64,000 bases of DNA. It comes from Diphasiastrum complanatum. Its lineage: Eukaryota > Streptophyta > Lycopodiopsida > Lycopodiales > Lycopodiaceae. The position numbers and the translations under genes are program-made. Location: positions 42,896,597 to 42,960,596 of the forward strand of contig CM055099.1 in the NCBI GenBank assembly GCA_029204225.1, in the 5' to 3' direction. Under the pieces are notes generated by a model. It searched no databases. It was not told the DNA's origin and saw nothing but the letters and a program-made list of their open reading frames with translations. How positions within the stretch are numbered: position 1 is the first letter of the stretch; each line of letters starts with the position of its first letter. This document shows, piece by piece, positions 25,344 through 37,045 of the stretch.

Positions 25344-28090
25344 CTTGGTGTGCTCAATGCAAAAACTGAAGCGGAAGAGGCAAAATTTTTGAAATCATTG
25401 TATGCTTATAGTGAAATATGAGGCGAGATGATTTTTCAATGCGACATAAACATTACAAAAGTAAGGAATGCTAGATCTATTCATATTGATTTACTATATT
25501 TTGATTCATTTACATGATTGTAGCTTTAACAATGGCAATGTTCCATTTGCATGTTGCTCTTCCGATGGAATGCATTCCAATTACTAAGAAAAATGTGAAA
25601 GTTGTAGAGAATGCTGCTACAATAGTTAGAGAATTGAGAATGAATACTCATATGAATATAGATTTGTGAGTGGATGGATCAATTTATCCTAATGATCCAG
25701 CTACCAATTTGTGTCCAAATTTTAAGTCCCTGACTCATCTTCTCAAATATGTATGTGAAGAAAATAGCGGATTACTTGGATATTGTCAAAGGTTGCGTGA
25801 TATTGGAATGCATAGCATATCTTGTCTTAATCAACAATTACAGTTTGCTAATCAACAATTGCGACGTGCAAATCAGCAATTGCTTCATTATGTGCAACAC
25901 ACTAGTGCTGAAAACAATGCACTCAAGATTGCTATGTCAGAGTTGAATGCTACAGTCACTACTCTTCGGGGATCAAATCAAGAAATGTTAGAATACATGG
26001 AAAAGTTGCGATCTGAGAGTTTAAAATATGTTGTTGATATAAAAATTATCAATAAGGCCATTTGATGAAGAGGAAAAGAAAGGGAGACAATGAAGAAAAA
26101 AAGAATTCGAACATTCAAATATGTTGTCATATAAAATGTTTATTTGATTTGTATATGTCATTTAAGTTTGATTTGCACTTGATAACATGGATTATTTATT
26201 TATTAAACATAATTTGAGTTTCATATGTTTGTTGTAGATTATGTTTGGTGGCAAAGAACTATTTAACAGATTATTCATGCATTGGATCATCTTTAAGTCA
26301 TGTTTTACCAAGAAAGTCAGCAAAGGAAATGATAAAAAATGTTCAGTTTGAAAAAATGAAAAATGAAATTGTAAAGACTGTTTTGATTAAGGTTCAATCA
26401 TACTTGGATGCCAATGTGATACAAGGTGCATGTGATGTATCTGGATTTAGCAGAAATGTTTATTCTACTTTTTTTAGAATAGTTAAAGAAGCTTTTTTCC
26501 AAGTGATGGTGAAGAAAGTTATCTTCCACGTCCATATAAGGTAAGATTAGCTAGAAATTTTTATAATGACGGAATGTTCAAAGTAGTTGGCCAACCACTT
26601 CATATAACTGAATTATACAAATCAAAATATGGTGAGCTCAATTACAACGATTGCAATAATATTTTTCTTGATATTGAAAATGTTCTAAAATACATTATTC
26701 GATTCTATAAACTAGACGAACATCAAGTAAATGGAAAGATCATTATTGTAATAAAATTGGATGAATATGAAATCATCAAGAGTCAGAAGTTGGAACGAGT
26801 GAGTGTCACTTTGATGAACAAAATTTCAGATACAAATGATCGAACGTTTAGTGTTCAATCAAAAAATCACATGTGGTGGTTGGCTACATTCCAGGTATAA
26901 AATTCTATTTTCATTTAGAATATCTTTATTAACAATTCATACCTTGCCAGTTTTTATTGACATGTCATGCATTACTTGTTTCTCTACAGGTCTTGAAAGA
27001 GGACCATAAAATACTTTCATGGATATTTTCAAGAACAAATGATGACGAGATTATAAGGAGACATTTGGAGGGTGAGAAATTTACAGTTGAAAACCACGGA
27101 AGTTTTCAAATTCAATGGCACCTTGCAAGGGATTTGAAAAACATTAGAATGTACGTATAATGTCTCTCATGGGGCAACATCAAAGCATCCATATATTTAT
27201 TGCATGAAGGATTGCTACAATATGAATTTGGGACGATCAACAAACACTGACCCAACACGAGAAGCTGAAGATCCAAATATGAAAAGTCTTCTGCCAATTC
27301 CATTAAAATATGTTCACATATGCACATTGCATGCTGAGGTTCGTATTATTAAAAAACTTATTTACCTGCATATTCTACTAGCATGGAATCATAAACCGGA
27401 GTCTGTGGCTAAAGCAGCAATTAGGAGGTTGGAAATAGTTTTGTCAAATGCAGGACTACAATAAGGGAATGTCACGATTGAAAAAAGTGACAGATTCTCT
27501 AGGAAAAAAGGAAATGTTCCTAATAAGCAATCAATTGGAGGTGCTAAAGCAAGAAGATTCTTATCCAATCACACATGCAAAGAATCAAGTGTCAGATATG
27601 ATATTTGGAGAGAAATTGTTCAAGCCACACGAACATTGGAAGGAAGTAATCGAGTGGAAAAGGGACAAGTGTGGACCAACTTAGACAAACTCATAGTTGT
27701 TATCAGGAAAGAAAACCTATCATCAGAAGATATGAGGACTTTGCAAAATCATTGCACCACATTTCTAAAATCTGTACACGATTGTTGGGGAAAAGACAAC
27801 GTTACTCATTACATGGTGCTAATCTATATCATTATCTGGTACTTTTCTCATTCAGACTTATATTTTTTTTTACTGATGTAACTAATCAAAACTATTGTCT
27901 GCAGCACATCCTTCTTTATCATGCATCTTATTTTGCAAAGGAATATGAGAGCTTAAGTATTTGGTCATCACAAGGCATGGAAAAATCTCATTGGCAAGCA
28001 AGGGGAGCATTTCATAGAGCAACAAACCATGGAGAACACAACTCAAGAAATAAATATTTAGTTTAACTTTTTCAGTGGTTTTATAGAAGA
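25344..28090 (+). pseudogene. Decayed multi-exon gene of unknown family, possibly a transposase
   Basis: Exon-like segments: 25344-25460 (AKFLKSLYAYSEI, donor GTAAGG), 25524-26064 (coiled-coil part with NQQLQFANQQLRRANQQL), 26238-26894 and 26990-28066. The intron 26895-26989 joins TFQ to VLKEDHK in phase. Conserved-looking blocks are KLDEYEIIKSQKLERVSVTL, SVQSKNHMWWLATF, GSFQIQWHLARDLKNI, HGATSKHPYIYC, PLKYVHICTLHAEVRI, SIGGAKARRFL and WSSQGMEKSHWQAR. Stops at 25667, 26062 and 27462 and frame changes near 26500, 27152 and 27810 break it. Scattered Asp/Glu and a C-H-rich segment would suit a transposase, but I do not recognise the family. Confidence 0.5.
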
Positions 28091-28212
28091 GCACAATTTA
28101 GATATCAGGCTAAAAACTCGCCAAGTATTATAATATTTTGAAAGGCATTCAAATTCATTACAAAAGAGAAATCCTTGTAATATATCAAAAATCTATTACA
28201 GAAAATCATTTA

Positions 28213-29355
28213 ATTATCATCATCATCCTCTTCAAGATTCAGACGGATGATATTGTCATGAAGGGATATTATCACAAAAATTATTTTGTATGTTCCTCTT
28301 GCGTACTTATGGCCTCCCAAACAAACTGATAATGATGGCCAAAATGAAAATGGTTGCATATGGATTAAAAGATGAATGATATATACAAATCTCATTATTT
28401 TGAAAGTGTTTCGAATAATGAGATAGAGACAATCTTTTCTCCCGGCTGATACACCACGGACACCTCCATGTCTCATACCAAAGGCATCTATTTCAATAGC
28501 ATCCTGTAAACCAGAAAAGAAAATAAATTTAGAATTATACATAACACTGCAAACTCAATAAGAAAACTGAACAATATCAATAACAATATAAAATCTACGT
28601 ACCAGATCATAATCATCATAATCAACGACGTTTGCTCTACTATTGTCATGTCCTCCAATGGCCTCTACATTTCCGGAGGGGATATATCTAGGCCTTGGGG
28701 GATATTTTTTTTGGAATTCCAAAAATTCTTCCTCTGTAGGCAAAGTTTTTTCACAGGCTTTAGATTTTTCAATCATGGCCTCCAAGGCCTCATTGCCAGA
28801 TTTCCAATTGTCATCTTTATCATAATCTATCTCACTTTCAAGGTCATCATATGAGTAATCAACAATGTCAGAAAATTCTGATAAATTTTGAGCAAAAATT
28901 GAGAGGATTTCATCCTCTCTCAAATTCAAAACATCTTCTATATCATTAAATAAAATATAACTTTCATTATCTATAAAATATAAGAGAACATCAAGTAGAG
29001 TTAATTGATTAACAGGAGTTGCAAATGGAAGATAATCAAAGAGAATTATAGAACGAGGGTGAGTTTTCTGATAATCTGAAGTCATAGATGCTTCAGCTTC
29101 AACCCCTATATCAGCATCTGCATCTGCATCATCTACATCAACTGGAACAAGTGCAGATGCTTCGATCAATGGAACAATTGAAGATTCAATAGACTCATCA
29201 TTTGGAATTTCAGCAGATATGTAAAAAACAAAAGCCATTCCTTTGATTATAAGACGGCATATTCTTTTGTGGATATCACAATATATATTTCTTTTAAAAT
29301 GGTCATGCAAGTTAGAGTACTTTCTATTGTGTTTATGCTTAGAGGATGAATGCAC
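28213..29355 (-). CDS. Acidic protein, two exons, 348 aa
   Basis: Exon 1 is 29355-28603 (251 codons, in phase), the intron is 28504-28602 (GTACGT...TTTACAG, 99 bp), and exon 2 is 28503-28213. The spliced frame is open throughout, unlike its neighbours. The N-terminus is basic (HSSSKHKHNRKY). The middle is strongly acidic, with an Asp/Ala repeat (VDVDDADADAD) and several aromatic-acidic segments (SDIVDYSYDDLESEIDYD). KYPPRPRYIPSGNVEAIGGH follows, and exon 2 has GMRHGGVRGVSAGRKD. It converges on the decayed gene at 25.3-28.1 kb, leaving about 120 bp between them. No family recognised. A later in-frame Met (MAFVF, about 29238) is an alternative start. Confidence 0.45.
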
Positions 29356-29359
29356 AAGG

Positions 29360-29714
29360 TCCTAAAAATAAATGAAATAAAAACTATCTATATCCAAAAC
29401 AAGAATACTAATAATCTGAGAAAAATTATCAAGATAAGAAATTAAATTATAACGATTCTCATAAACTAGCTTATCGATATTGAAGGGAGCAAAAAAAATA
29501 CTAGCAAAATACTAGCCTCCTCGAATAATTATTAAACAAATAATAAACAAATGATAAATGGATATCATTGAAAAACGTGTAGAAGAGAATTATTACAATC
29601 TCTCGTTCTATTTAAGCAGAATAAAGGCGAGATTTTTTCTTTTGAGATGATGTTCATTCAGAACATTTTCGTTAGTCATTCATAAGACACTCCAATACAA
29701 TTTATTTGTGTATG
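29360..29714. other. Divergent intergenic region
   Basis: A+T-rich. It would hold the promoter of the minus-strand acidic gene. No repeat or gene recognised. Confidence 0.4.
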
Positions 29715-30295
29715 AGATATCGGATCAGCGCGCCTGGCGGAAGATGCTTATTCTCCATTTAGATTGCATGAGTTGAATTGCTATTGCAGGAGCAATTTTT
29801 TTTTTAAAATTTTGGAAACTATTGGATCCCATTATGCATGCTCAAAACTTGATTTGGTAAATTCTTCATACTGTTCAAGATTACGCAGAATTTATCGAGT
29901 CAAGCTTTGATCATTCATATTTCGTCCAATGTCAATTTAGCGCATGTATATGTTTCAAATGATGTATATGCACGTCGATTAACTATCAGGTGAAATACTA
30001 GACATCCGATCAGCGTGCCTTTAGAAAAGACAATGATTTTTCACTTGGACTGCGCACATCAAATCGCTATGGTAGGAAATAAAATTTTTCGACAATTTTC
30101 GAATTTATTGGAGTGTATTTTGCATGATCAAAGCTTGATTCGGTAGACTCTTCATTCTGTCCAAAGCTAAGGAGAATACATCGAATCAAACTTTGATCAT
30201 TTATATTATTTTCCAATATCGAATGAGCGCGGGAATAGAATCTCTAATTTTCACATGCAATATATGCGCATCGATTTGCTATTGGGTGAAATAAT
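29715..30295. repeat. Diverged ~280-bp tandem duplication
   Basis: Copy A (29715-29998) and copy B (29999-30295) share GATCAGCG-GCC at 29723 and 30008, GAATTGCTAT / AAATCGCTAT, AGCTTGAT and AGTCAAGCTTTGATCATT / AATCAAACTTTGATCATT. Identity is moderate, so the duplication is old. It lies directly upstream of the histone-like gene. Confidence 0.7.
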
Positions 30296-30561
30296 GGCGG
30301 CTGAAATTTTACAAAATTTTAATGATTGGATATAAAAAAAGTCAGATAACTATAGCTTAACATTGTCAATTTCAGCAATAAATTTTAGATGTGACCATAC
30401 TTTAGAAGAAATTAATTCTGTTTTATTCGATATCAACTAATCATTTTGATGATAGATGGATATTTAGTTTGATTTGATTGACAAACCTCGGAGAAATCAT
30501 CATTGCAATTCAAGCCTCGGACATCCAACCCGCAATGTTTTCAATCATTTCAAATTTTCTC

Positions 30562-30569
30562 TATATATA
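30562..30569 (+). promoter_or_regulatory. TATA box upstream of the H3-Ulp1 gene
   Basis: TATATATA in the context CTCTATATATACT, about 240 bp before the ATG at 30802. That leaves room for a short 5' UTR. Confidence 0.4.
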
Positions 30570-30831
30570 CTAATAGACGACACTGAAATTTTTTTGCTTA
30601 AAGTTCTTACAGTTCTCTACATCCATGCGATAGTGATACAATGCGCTCAAGACAAACTTCTTATGAATCTCAATTACTCTTGTGGGCCCATCCGCTACCA
30701 GCTATTGGTATTGTAGAGCTCAGGTATCAGTTCGACACACTCTACCTTACTTCTCATCCTGGGTTCACCTTCTTCGCACGATGATCCGAAATTGGTCAGT
30801 AATGGCGCAGACCAAACAAACTGCACGAGGC

Positions 30832-31962
30832 TGTTGGAGAGAGGGAGATGAACGAGTTGAGAAAAGATGTATGTTAGGAACAAAAAATAAACTCAAAGAG
30901 GTAAGACGAAAATGAGTGAGACACGAACTCGAACAAGAAACGAACGAGAAATGAACTCGAACAGAAAATGTTCGTGCACAGCGGAACGAGCTATATGACT
31001 CTCTCCGTAGGCATGACTATGTCTATCAGAACGAACAAGACGGTAGTGATGGGAATCACAGTCATTCTTGATTACGTAGCCAAACGTTAATAAATGAATG
31101 AAGCTCCAGAAGAATGGTTTGTTGCGAATGGTAAGACAAACTATTCGTCGTGAATGATTCGCGAAGAGCTAGATGGTGGTCGACTATAATTAGTCGCGAA
31201 TGATTCGCGAAAGACAAGACCAAATGTTAGTCGTCTATTACTAGAAAGAACAACTAGAAAGATCAGACAAAATTAATGATAAGCATAGCAATATTAATAT
31301 AGATTTGAACACAGAACAAAGAACTATATCAGATTAAGTATATCATGTATACATGTCAATAATGCAGTAGAGCACAAGACAATAGCGGACAAAACCGCGT
31401 GCCCTACAAAGCTTATGCAATCTGTTAAAAGAATAAAACCTTATTGCTAACAATCAAGAATCAATGCGCAAGGCATCTACTTCGTCTCATTCATCAACTC
31501 ATCAAATCATTCACTCATTAACCTCATTAACTTGAAAATGCAAGTGGTATCCAATATATATACTATAGGTGTGCATATGTGGAAAGTACAGAGTGGATGT
31601 GCTGTCTATAAGAGATCGTGAGTGGCTGTAGTCATTGTCCAATCTGTTAGCATAGCTGCATGGATTGAGCGTGGAAAGGGTGCGACGTCTGTCAGTGCTG
31701 AAGTGATTGTTGGTGATGACAATGCAAAAAGTGCATCACTCTTACGAATAGCCTTAGGATCAGATTTACAGGGTGCCTTTGCTTTTAGGACACCTTTGGC
31801 ATTCTGTAAGATAGTGTCCTCTTTTCGCCTGTCACCATAATGTGTGTAAAAATACAGTGTCGCAATTCTTCCGTCTTTTTTTTGTTTGTGCGAATTTGCG
31901 TGTACATGTGCAGACTGCGCGACAATGTTAGTAAATATGCAGCATGAATGGAGGCAGATTAA
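30832..31962 (-). repeat. 3' LTR of Copia-2, truncated at its U3 end
   Basis: Matches 35967-37000. After GGCAGATTA the sequence passes straight into RNase H codons instead of the AAAT...CCAACA terminus. Confidence 0.9.
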
Positions 31963-32705
31963 TATCTGATCTCAATGTGCTTACTCCTAGAATGAAATCT
32001 AGGGTTGGCCGATAAGGTAATAGCACTTTGGTTATCACAAAACAAAATTGTAGGGCTGTACTGATACAGATTGATGTATGATAGAAAATTTTTCAACCAA
32101 AACGCTTCCTTAATAGATTGAGAAGCAGCAATGTATTCTGCTTCAGTAGAAAAAAGTGCGATAGAGGTTTGCTTATGACTGTTCCATGAAATAGGACCGT
32201 CGTTGAAGAAGAATGTAAATCTAGATGTGGACTTACAATTGTCTGCATCTCCTCCCCAGCTTGCATCAGAATAACCACTGAGCTGATGAAGATTGTCATT
32301 GCTGACATCTCCATAGCAGATGCACTGGTCCACGGTAGCTCGAATATATCTCATGACTCGTATGAGAGCCTTCCAATGGGTAATTCCAGGATTAGCCATA
32401 TATTGGCTGAGTGAGCTGACAGAAAAGAGATATCTGGTCTTGTATAGACCATTGCGTATATGAGAGATCCAAGTATCGATCGATAAGGATACTCTCTCAT
32501 TTGCTCCTCTTCCTGCTTGGTCTGGGGACATTGGTCCTTTGACAGATGCAGACCTGGATCCATTGGTGAGTGAGCTAATTTACAATTCATCAAATTATAT
32601 CTGTTAAGAACATTGTGAAGATACCTTTGTTGAGTGATGTAAATCAGTCACTTTGCTCTATCTCTGTGGATCTAAATTCCTAAACAGAAGTGAGCTTCGC
32701 CCATA
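31963..32705 (-). pseudogene. Copia-2 RNase H
   Basis: Contains SGYSDASWGGD (first catalytic Asp), SWNSHKQTSIALFSTEAEYIAA (Glu) and ILFCDNQSAITL (Asp), ending at SRSKHIEIRY, after which the deletion joins the LTR. The upstream part (LIYAMVYTRPDISF) lies in another frame at 32351-32593. All core residues are visible, but the frame is broken and the C-terminus is missing. Confidence 0.85.
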
Positions 32706-33977
32706 TCAGTCATGTTGAACTCTGAAAATAGCATATGTTTCGACCATATTGGTACTGTTGCTGAAGAGCCAGGTATCATCCACGTATAAGGTGATGATAA
32801 TGAAGGATTGTTGTACTGACTTGGAATAGACGTTGCAATTAGTAGTGCTTGGTTTGAATCCTTGTTCAATGAGGAATGTGTTGATCCTCTGAAACCAAGC
32901 TTTGGCAGACTGTTTCAAGCCGTACAGTGCTTTGTGGAGTTTACAGACATTAATTTTCATACCTTCTAGAACGTATCCTTCGGGCTGGATCATGTAGATA
33001 TCTTCTTGTATAACTCCATTTAGATAGGCTGTTTGTACATCAAGTTGATGCACTTTGACAACTGCAGCATAAGACAAGAGCATTAGGATCGACGAATGTT
33101 TGACTACTGGAGTGAAAGTCTCACTGTAGTCGACATTGGGGATCTGGGTGAATCCTTGTGCTACCAGTCTTGCCTTTCTTCGATCAATTGTTCCGTTGGC
33201 ATTGTATTTGATCTTAAAGATCCATTTGCAATCAATGATATTGCAGCCAATAGGAACTTCGACTAATGACCATGTCTGATTCTTGATCAGAGAGGAATAC
33301 TCTTTGTTCATGGCTTCTCTCCAGAGATCAAAGTCTGGTTGGGTAAGTGCCTCTTTGACTGTCGTCAGTTTCTGCATTAAGAGACAGGCAGACTCAAGAG
33401 TATACCTTGTGGGCTGTGTGCGCACTCGGCTTGATCTTATGGAAGGATTCGACTGATGAAACGCTCCTGGGACTTGTTGCTGGGTAGCAGCAACATCTTC
33501 ATTTGATTTGATGTCTTGAAGTGGGTCAACAATACATATGCCTGAGCCAGAAGCTCGGATTGTAGTGTCAACGACAGGTGATGAAGGTTCTTCTTGAGCA
33601 ACATCCTTGCCTTTGAGGTCGACGAACTGATCCTCGATAAAGACTGTATCCCAGCTATACAAGACTTGTTGGGTGTCAGGATCGTACAACTTGTAAGTGT
33701 TATCAGAAGAAGTATATATGATCAGGATGGTCTTGAGACCTTGGAAGTCCAATTTCTTTCTGGTGTCCTTTGGGATCTTCGCATAGGCAATGCATCCAAA
33801 CACTCTTAGGTTCTTCAAAGAAGGCTTAGAGCTTGTCCACACCTCGTGGGGTGTCTTGTCTGAGAGGGCCTTGGTCGAACATCTATTCTGGATGTAAGCT
33901 GCAGTGGAGACAACTTCAGTCCAGAATCTCTTGGGCAACGATGCATGCGATAGCATACATTTAGCAGATTCAACCAA
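32706..33977 (-). pseudogene. Copia-2 integrase C-terminus and reverse transcriptase
   Basis: A 423-codon ORF. The first part (NRCSTKALSDKTPHEVW, LRVFGCIAYAKIP) is the integrase C-terminal and capsid-proximal linker. From about codon 225 it is RT: WREAMNKEY, WIFKIKYNANG, RLVAQGFTQ, DVQTAYLNG, KALYGLKQ and YVDD in LYVDDTWLF. All the RT catalytic Asp residues (D in VQTAYLNG context, YVDD) are present. This is the longest intact part of the element. The frame ends at 32706. Confidence 0.9.
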
Positions 33978-34530
33978 AGTGTGGTTCTTCCTCTCAGCTA
34001 AGCTATTAGACTGAGGACTGTAAGGAGTGATGAATTGATGCTCAATGCCTTGGCTTTGGTAGTACTCCTTAAACTCGACAGAGATATATTCTCCAGCATT
34101 GTCTGACCTTAGGGCCTTGATCGTCCTCCCAGTCTCCTTTTTTGCATGCTCCTTGAAGATTCTGAAGCAGTTGAAGGCTCATGATTTCTTCTTTATAAAA
34201 TATACCATAGTCCTTCTGGAGAATTCGTCAATAAAGGTTATAAAATACTTGGCATCCTTCAGTGAAGGATTTTTCATCAGGCCACAAATATTTGAATGTA
34301 CAACATCTAGCAATCCTCTAGCAACATGCTGATGGATTGACTTAAATGGTTTTCTAGTTTGTTTACCAACTAGATAGTCTTGACAGACAGGTAACTCGAC
34401 CTTTTCGCGAGGATAGTCGAGATCAAGAACAATAGATTGTCTAGACATTCATTGTACAACAACATGATTTGAATGACCAAGTCTATAATGCCAAAGTAGA
34501 CCTTTTAATGAATGAATTGAAGTACTGAGA
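33978..34530 (-). pseudogene. Copia-2 integrase core
   Basis: Segments in order: zinc-finger part (CQDYLVGKQTRKPF), VHSNICG where the family has HSDhCGP (first catalytic Asp appears as Asn), FITFIDEFSRR, ALRSDNAGEY (second Asp), then SLAERKNHT with the catalytic Glu. At least two stops separate the pieces. Confidence 0.8.
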
Positions 34531-34532
34531 GC

Positions 34533-34994
34533 CTAACTAGAGGCAGAAAAACAATGACTCAACTTATACAAGTATCCATGTCTCTTTTTGAGTGCCAAGA
34601 TCTTGCCTATCCTATCAACTACTTTACACTGATCACATTCGAAATCTACTCTATGTCCTAGGTCTGTGATTATGCTTACAGAGAGTATATTTGTAGATAA
34701 CTTTGGTACATACAAGACTTTAGAGAGTAGCTTAGACTGATCATTTGCAAAGCATAATCTTACAGTGCCTTCACCTTTAATAGCTTGTGTGCTATTGTCA
34801 CCAAGGTGAACAAATTTTTGAGTACTGTAAGGTGTATAGGACTCAAAACAGCCAATGAGGCTAGTCATGTGCTGAGTGGCTCTGAAATCTAGGAACCAAG
34901 AACTGTCGCCAGATGCTCCTTGATGATTGGTCATGAAGGCATCATGATCCGCTTCTTGAATAGGATGTGGAGGTTCTACAACTGCATTTGTCAC
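34533..34994 (-). pseudogene. Copia-2 protease and GAG_pre-integrase region
   Basis: WFLDFRATQHMT stands where Copia has W-hhDSGA-x-xHMT, so Ser-Gly of the active site is replaced by Phe-Arg. It is followed by VHLGDNSTQAIKGEGTV, VLYVPKLSTNILSV and a GYLYKL block before integrase. Inactive as a peptidase. Confidence 0.8.
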
Positions 34995-35291
34995 TTGATT
35001 CGACTGCCCTTTGCTGTTGTTCTTCGCTTGAAGTATTCGGCAGTCTTGTATTTTGTGGTTGTTTTGTTTTTAGTATCTGCAAAGCAGCTTCTTCTTTATC
35101 TGCGGATTTGACTGTTCCTTGTGCTGAGCTGGTTTCTGGTCTGGCTTTGATTGCTTCGGGCCTTTCTTTTTCTTCTGCTTTGTCGTGCTCTTGTTGGTGT
35201 ACAAAGCGTGAGAATTAGCTGAGGAACTCGAGGCTTGGTTCCTTCATGTGTCTTCCTGCAACAACATAGTAATGACTCTCGAAAGAGTCAA

Positions 35292-35807
35292 TTATGGATG
35301 AGTTGTGATGATCATCACCCAGCTGTCATAAGAACTTGGCAAGCTTGTAAGCAGTTGCATCACTGCGTCTTGATCATCTATGACAGATCCGACAGCAGCC
35401 ATTTGTCTTAGCAGGTTCTTGAATTGATTAATGTGATTATGTAGAGAATCACCATTCGTCATCCTGAGGGAGTACAATTTCTTCCAAAGATGTAGCTTAG
35501 AAGCTATATCTCGCACTTCGTATAGTGTGCTCAAGATGTCCCAGACTTCTTTTGATATTTGAGCCTCGGATACATGGCCGATCTGGGTATTCATGATGTT
35601 GAGGATGATTAGCACGAAAGCTTTTCCATTCTTCAGCTTCCATCTGGTGATTGCCACATCATCCGCTTCGGGTTTCTCTTCTGAACTTGTAACAACGTCA
35701 TACAATTCTTTTGCCATTAGTACAGTTTTCATCTTAAATTTCCACATATGGTATTTGGCTCCATCAAGCTTGTCCATGATAGGACTGGCTTTCCCTTGGG
35801 AATCCAA
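35292..35807 (-). pseudogene. Copia-2 Gag
   Basis: UBN2-type Gag: KLDGAKYHMWKFKMKTVL near the N-terminus, EVWDILSTLYE, LHLWKKLYSLRM, HINQFKNLLRQM and LLTSLPSSYDSWV. A stop ends the frame at 35292, and the decayed zinc-knuckle region follows at about 35050-35290 with a stop where the second Cys should be. Confidence 0.88.
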
Positions 35808-35954
35808 GTGGAAGAGTTAGTCTGAGTGATAGGAGAAACTATCAGTGGACTTAAGTATGAAAATCTGATACTGGAAAAATATAGAACAAGAAAACAATTA
35901 CTCTATTAGCTAGTAGAGTCTTGTACTGTGGAAGCTTATCAAGCTATGAAAATA

Positions 35955-35966
35955 GCTCTGATACCA
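35955..35966 (-). other. Primer-binding site of Copia-2
   Basis: Reverse complement TGGTATCAGAGC abutting the LTR at 35967. Confidence 0.9.
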
Positions 35967-37040
35967 TGTTGGAGAGAGGGAGATGAACGAGTTGAGAAAA
36001 GGTGTCATATGTTAGAAACAAAAAATAAGCTCAAAGAGGTAAGATGAACATGAACGAGACACAAACTCGAACAAGAAATGAATGACAAACGAACTCAAAC
36101 AGAAAATGTTCGTGCGCAGCGGAACGAGCTATACGACTCTCTCCGTAAGCATGACTACGCCTATCAGAATGAACAAGACGGTAGTGATGGGAATCACAGT
36201 CGTTCTTGATTACGTAGCCAAACTTTAATAAATGAATGAAGTTCCAAAAAAATGGTTTGTCGCGAATGGTAAGACAAACTACTCGTCGCGAATGATTCAC
36301 GAACAGCTAGACAAAATGAATGATAAGCATAACAATATCAACATAGATCTGAACGCAGAACAAAGAACTGTATCAGATTAAGTATATCATGTATACATGT
36401 CAATAATGCGGTAGAGCACACGACAATAGCGAACAAAACCGCGTGTCCTATGAAGCTTATGCAATCTGTTAAAGGGATAAAACCTTATTGCTGACAATCA
36501 AGAATCAATGCGCAAGGCATCTACTTCGTCTCATTCATCAACTCGTCAACTCATTCACTCATTAACCTGAATATGCAAATGGTATCCACTATATATACAT
36601 TATACTATAGGTGTGCAGATGTGGAAAGTACAAAGTGGATGTGTTGTTTGTAAGAGATCGTGGGTGGCTGCAATCGTTGTCCAATCTGTTAGCACAGCTG
36701 CATGGGGTGAGCGTGGAAAGGGTGCAACGTCAGTCAGTGCTGAAGTGATCGTTGGTGATGACATTGCAAAAAGTGCATCACTCTTACAAGTAGCCTTAGG
36801 ATTAGATTCACAGGGTGCCTTTTCTTTTAGGGCACCTTTGACATTATGTAAGATAGTGTCCCCTTTTTCGCCTGTCACCATAACGTGTGTAAAAACACAG
36901 TGTCACAATTCTTTCTTTTCTTTGTCTATGCGAATTTGCGTGTAAATATGCAGACTACATGACAAAGTTAGTAAATATGCAGCATGAATGGAGACAGATT
37001 AAAATGGGATTTAAAGAGAGTAGAGGGAATAAATCCAACA
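35967..37040 (-). repeat. 5' LTR of Copia-2
   Basis: 1074 bp, ends TGTTGG and CCAACA. It includes palindromic TCGCGAATGATTC units near 36275-36300. Confidence 0.93.
36590..36597 (-). promoter_or_regulatory. TATA box of the Copia-2 5' LTR
   Basis: TATATATA on the minus strand, conserved in position in the other two family LTRs (about 31550 and 4120). Confidence 0.5.
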
Positions 37041-37045
37041 GAGGC

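Larger units (their letters stand above)
30832..37040 (-). mobile_element. Copia-2: 6.2-kb LTR retrotransposon in the H3-like gene
   Basis: Terminal TGTTGG and CCAACA, target duplication GAGGC at 30827-30831 and 37041-37045. The primer site beside the right LTR and the ORFs all read on the minus strand: gag, protease, integrase, RT, RNase H. The left LTR has lost its U3 start together with the polypurine tract and the last part of RNase H (junction about 31962). The right LTR lacks about 90 bp present in the left one. Many in-frame stops. A truncated relative lies at 3.4-4.9 kb. Confidence 0.93.

Noticed and set aside
25080-29730. Terminal inverted repeats of a transposon around the convergent gene pair
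   Set aside because: I compared the flanks by eye and found no convincing inverted pair, so no element boundaries are claimed.
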